Positions 33,792-33,976 of a DNA stretch of 33,976 nucleotides are shown one piece after another. Numbering within the stretch: the stretch's first letter is position 1; every line of letters begins with the position of its first letter. This DNA comes from Hyphomicrobiaceae bacterium. Lineage in GTDB: Bacteria; Pseudomonadota; Alphaproteobacteria; Rhizobiales; JAKIUO01. Both the position numbers and the translations under genes were made by a program. A model generated the notes under the pieces. It ran no database searches, was not told where the DNA came from, and saw only the letters and a program-made list of their open reading frames with translations. The stretch is from the NCBI GenBank assembly GCA_021647535.1, contig JAKIUO010000005.1:1-33976 (forward strand), written 5' to 3'.

Positions 33792-33976
33792 ATGAGCCCA
33801 AGCCCGGAACACGTCCCTTCTCTTCGTCTCGACAAATATTTGTGGTTTGCCCGCAAGGTCAAAACACGTTCAAAGGCCACCAAACTTGTCAAGGAAGGGA
33901 AAATCCGGGTGAACGGCAACAAGGTTTCCAAAGCCTCTTGCACCGTGCGCCCTGACGACGTCATTACGGCGGTCCT
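33792..33976 (+). CDS. S4-domain RNA-binding protein (Hsp15-like), cut by window edge
   Basis: 61 codons are visible, still open at the right edge. LRLDKYLWFARKVKTRSKATKLVKEGKIRVNGNKVSKAS is the S4 RNA-binding fold, with the layout of heat-shock protein 15. Hsp15 recycles stalled large ribosomal subunits; whether this protein does is inference. It follows the helicase by 2 bp, a gene pair common in alphaproteobacteria. Confidence 0.9.
   Translation, partial: MSPSPEHVPSLRLDKYLWFARKVKTRSKATKLVKEGKIRVNGNKVSKASCTVRPDDVITAV

Overview
The window looks like chromosomal DNA of an alphaproteobacterium. The evidence is the ArgG, HslV/HslU, PolA, MurJ, MutY, RsmB and L28 proteins together with families typical of that class: a DUF4175/TIGR02302 membrane protein, a DUF721/DciA-like protein beside mutY, a DUF3108 protein, and a SUV3-like helicase followed by an S4 protein. 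A Hyphomicrobiales-like or marine lineage is plausible, but that is inference. Base composition is moderate, most intergenic spaces are short, and no tRNA, rRNA, prophage, transposase or CRISPR array was seen.

Layout. Positions 1-2922 (minus) hold two tandem, separately terminated paralogues of the TadE/TadG-like family with a von Willebrand A (vWA) domain. The left one runs off the window and carries a roughly 100-residue Asp/Lys repeat inside its vWA region. Next come argG (minus) and the large DUF4175 protein (plus). Positions 7625-12173 (minus) hold murJ, a DcaP-like outer-membrane porin and mutY, with a divergent DUF721 gene. A small membrane-protein gene ends inside a 206-bp MITE-like element (13515-13720). 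Then come hslU, hslV and a cysteine-free DsrC/TusE-like protein (minus) and a divergent full-length polA.

Positions 19170-21800 are the least orderly part: hairpin repeats, a decayed gene fragment, a small secreted cysteine-containing protein, a small membrane protein that may start at ATT, and a cold-shock protein. After that lie an orphan membrane-anchored protein, an MscS channel, a secreted M23 peptidase, a caspase-like/SUMF1-like fusion, rsmB, rpmB, DUF3108, a Nudix hydrolase with a very basic tail, the SUV3-like helicase, and an S4 protein cut by the right edge.

How the genes work together. Clear functional units are hslV-hslU (ATP-dependent protease), the DUF3108-Nudix pair (10-bp gap) and the helicase-S4 pair (2-bp gap). 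Several products act at the envelope: the TadG-like pair, MurJ, the porin, MscS, the M23 peptidase and the caspase-like protein. They are not arranged as one operon.

The most interesting non-routine signals are: (1) the in-frame 33-bp acidic minisatellite in one TadG-like paralogue; (2) a superfamily of mosaic hairpin repeats at seven or more intergenic sites, with a compensatory stem change between copies; (3) the MITE-like element bounded by inverted GTAACATCAGTTA-type ends; (4) a DsrC-fold protein with no cysteine; (5) a 23-bp perfect inverted repeat covering the Nudix stop codon. I did not find a convincing wholly new multi-gene system.
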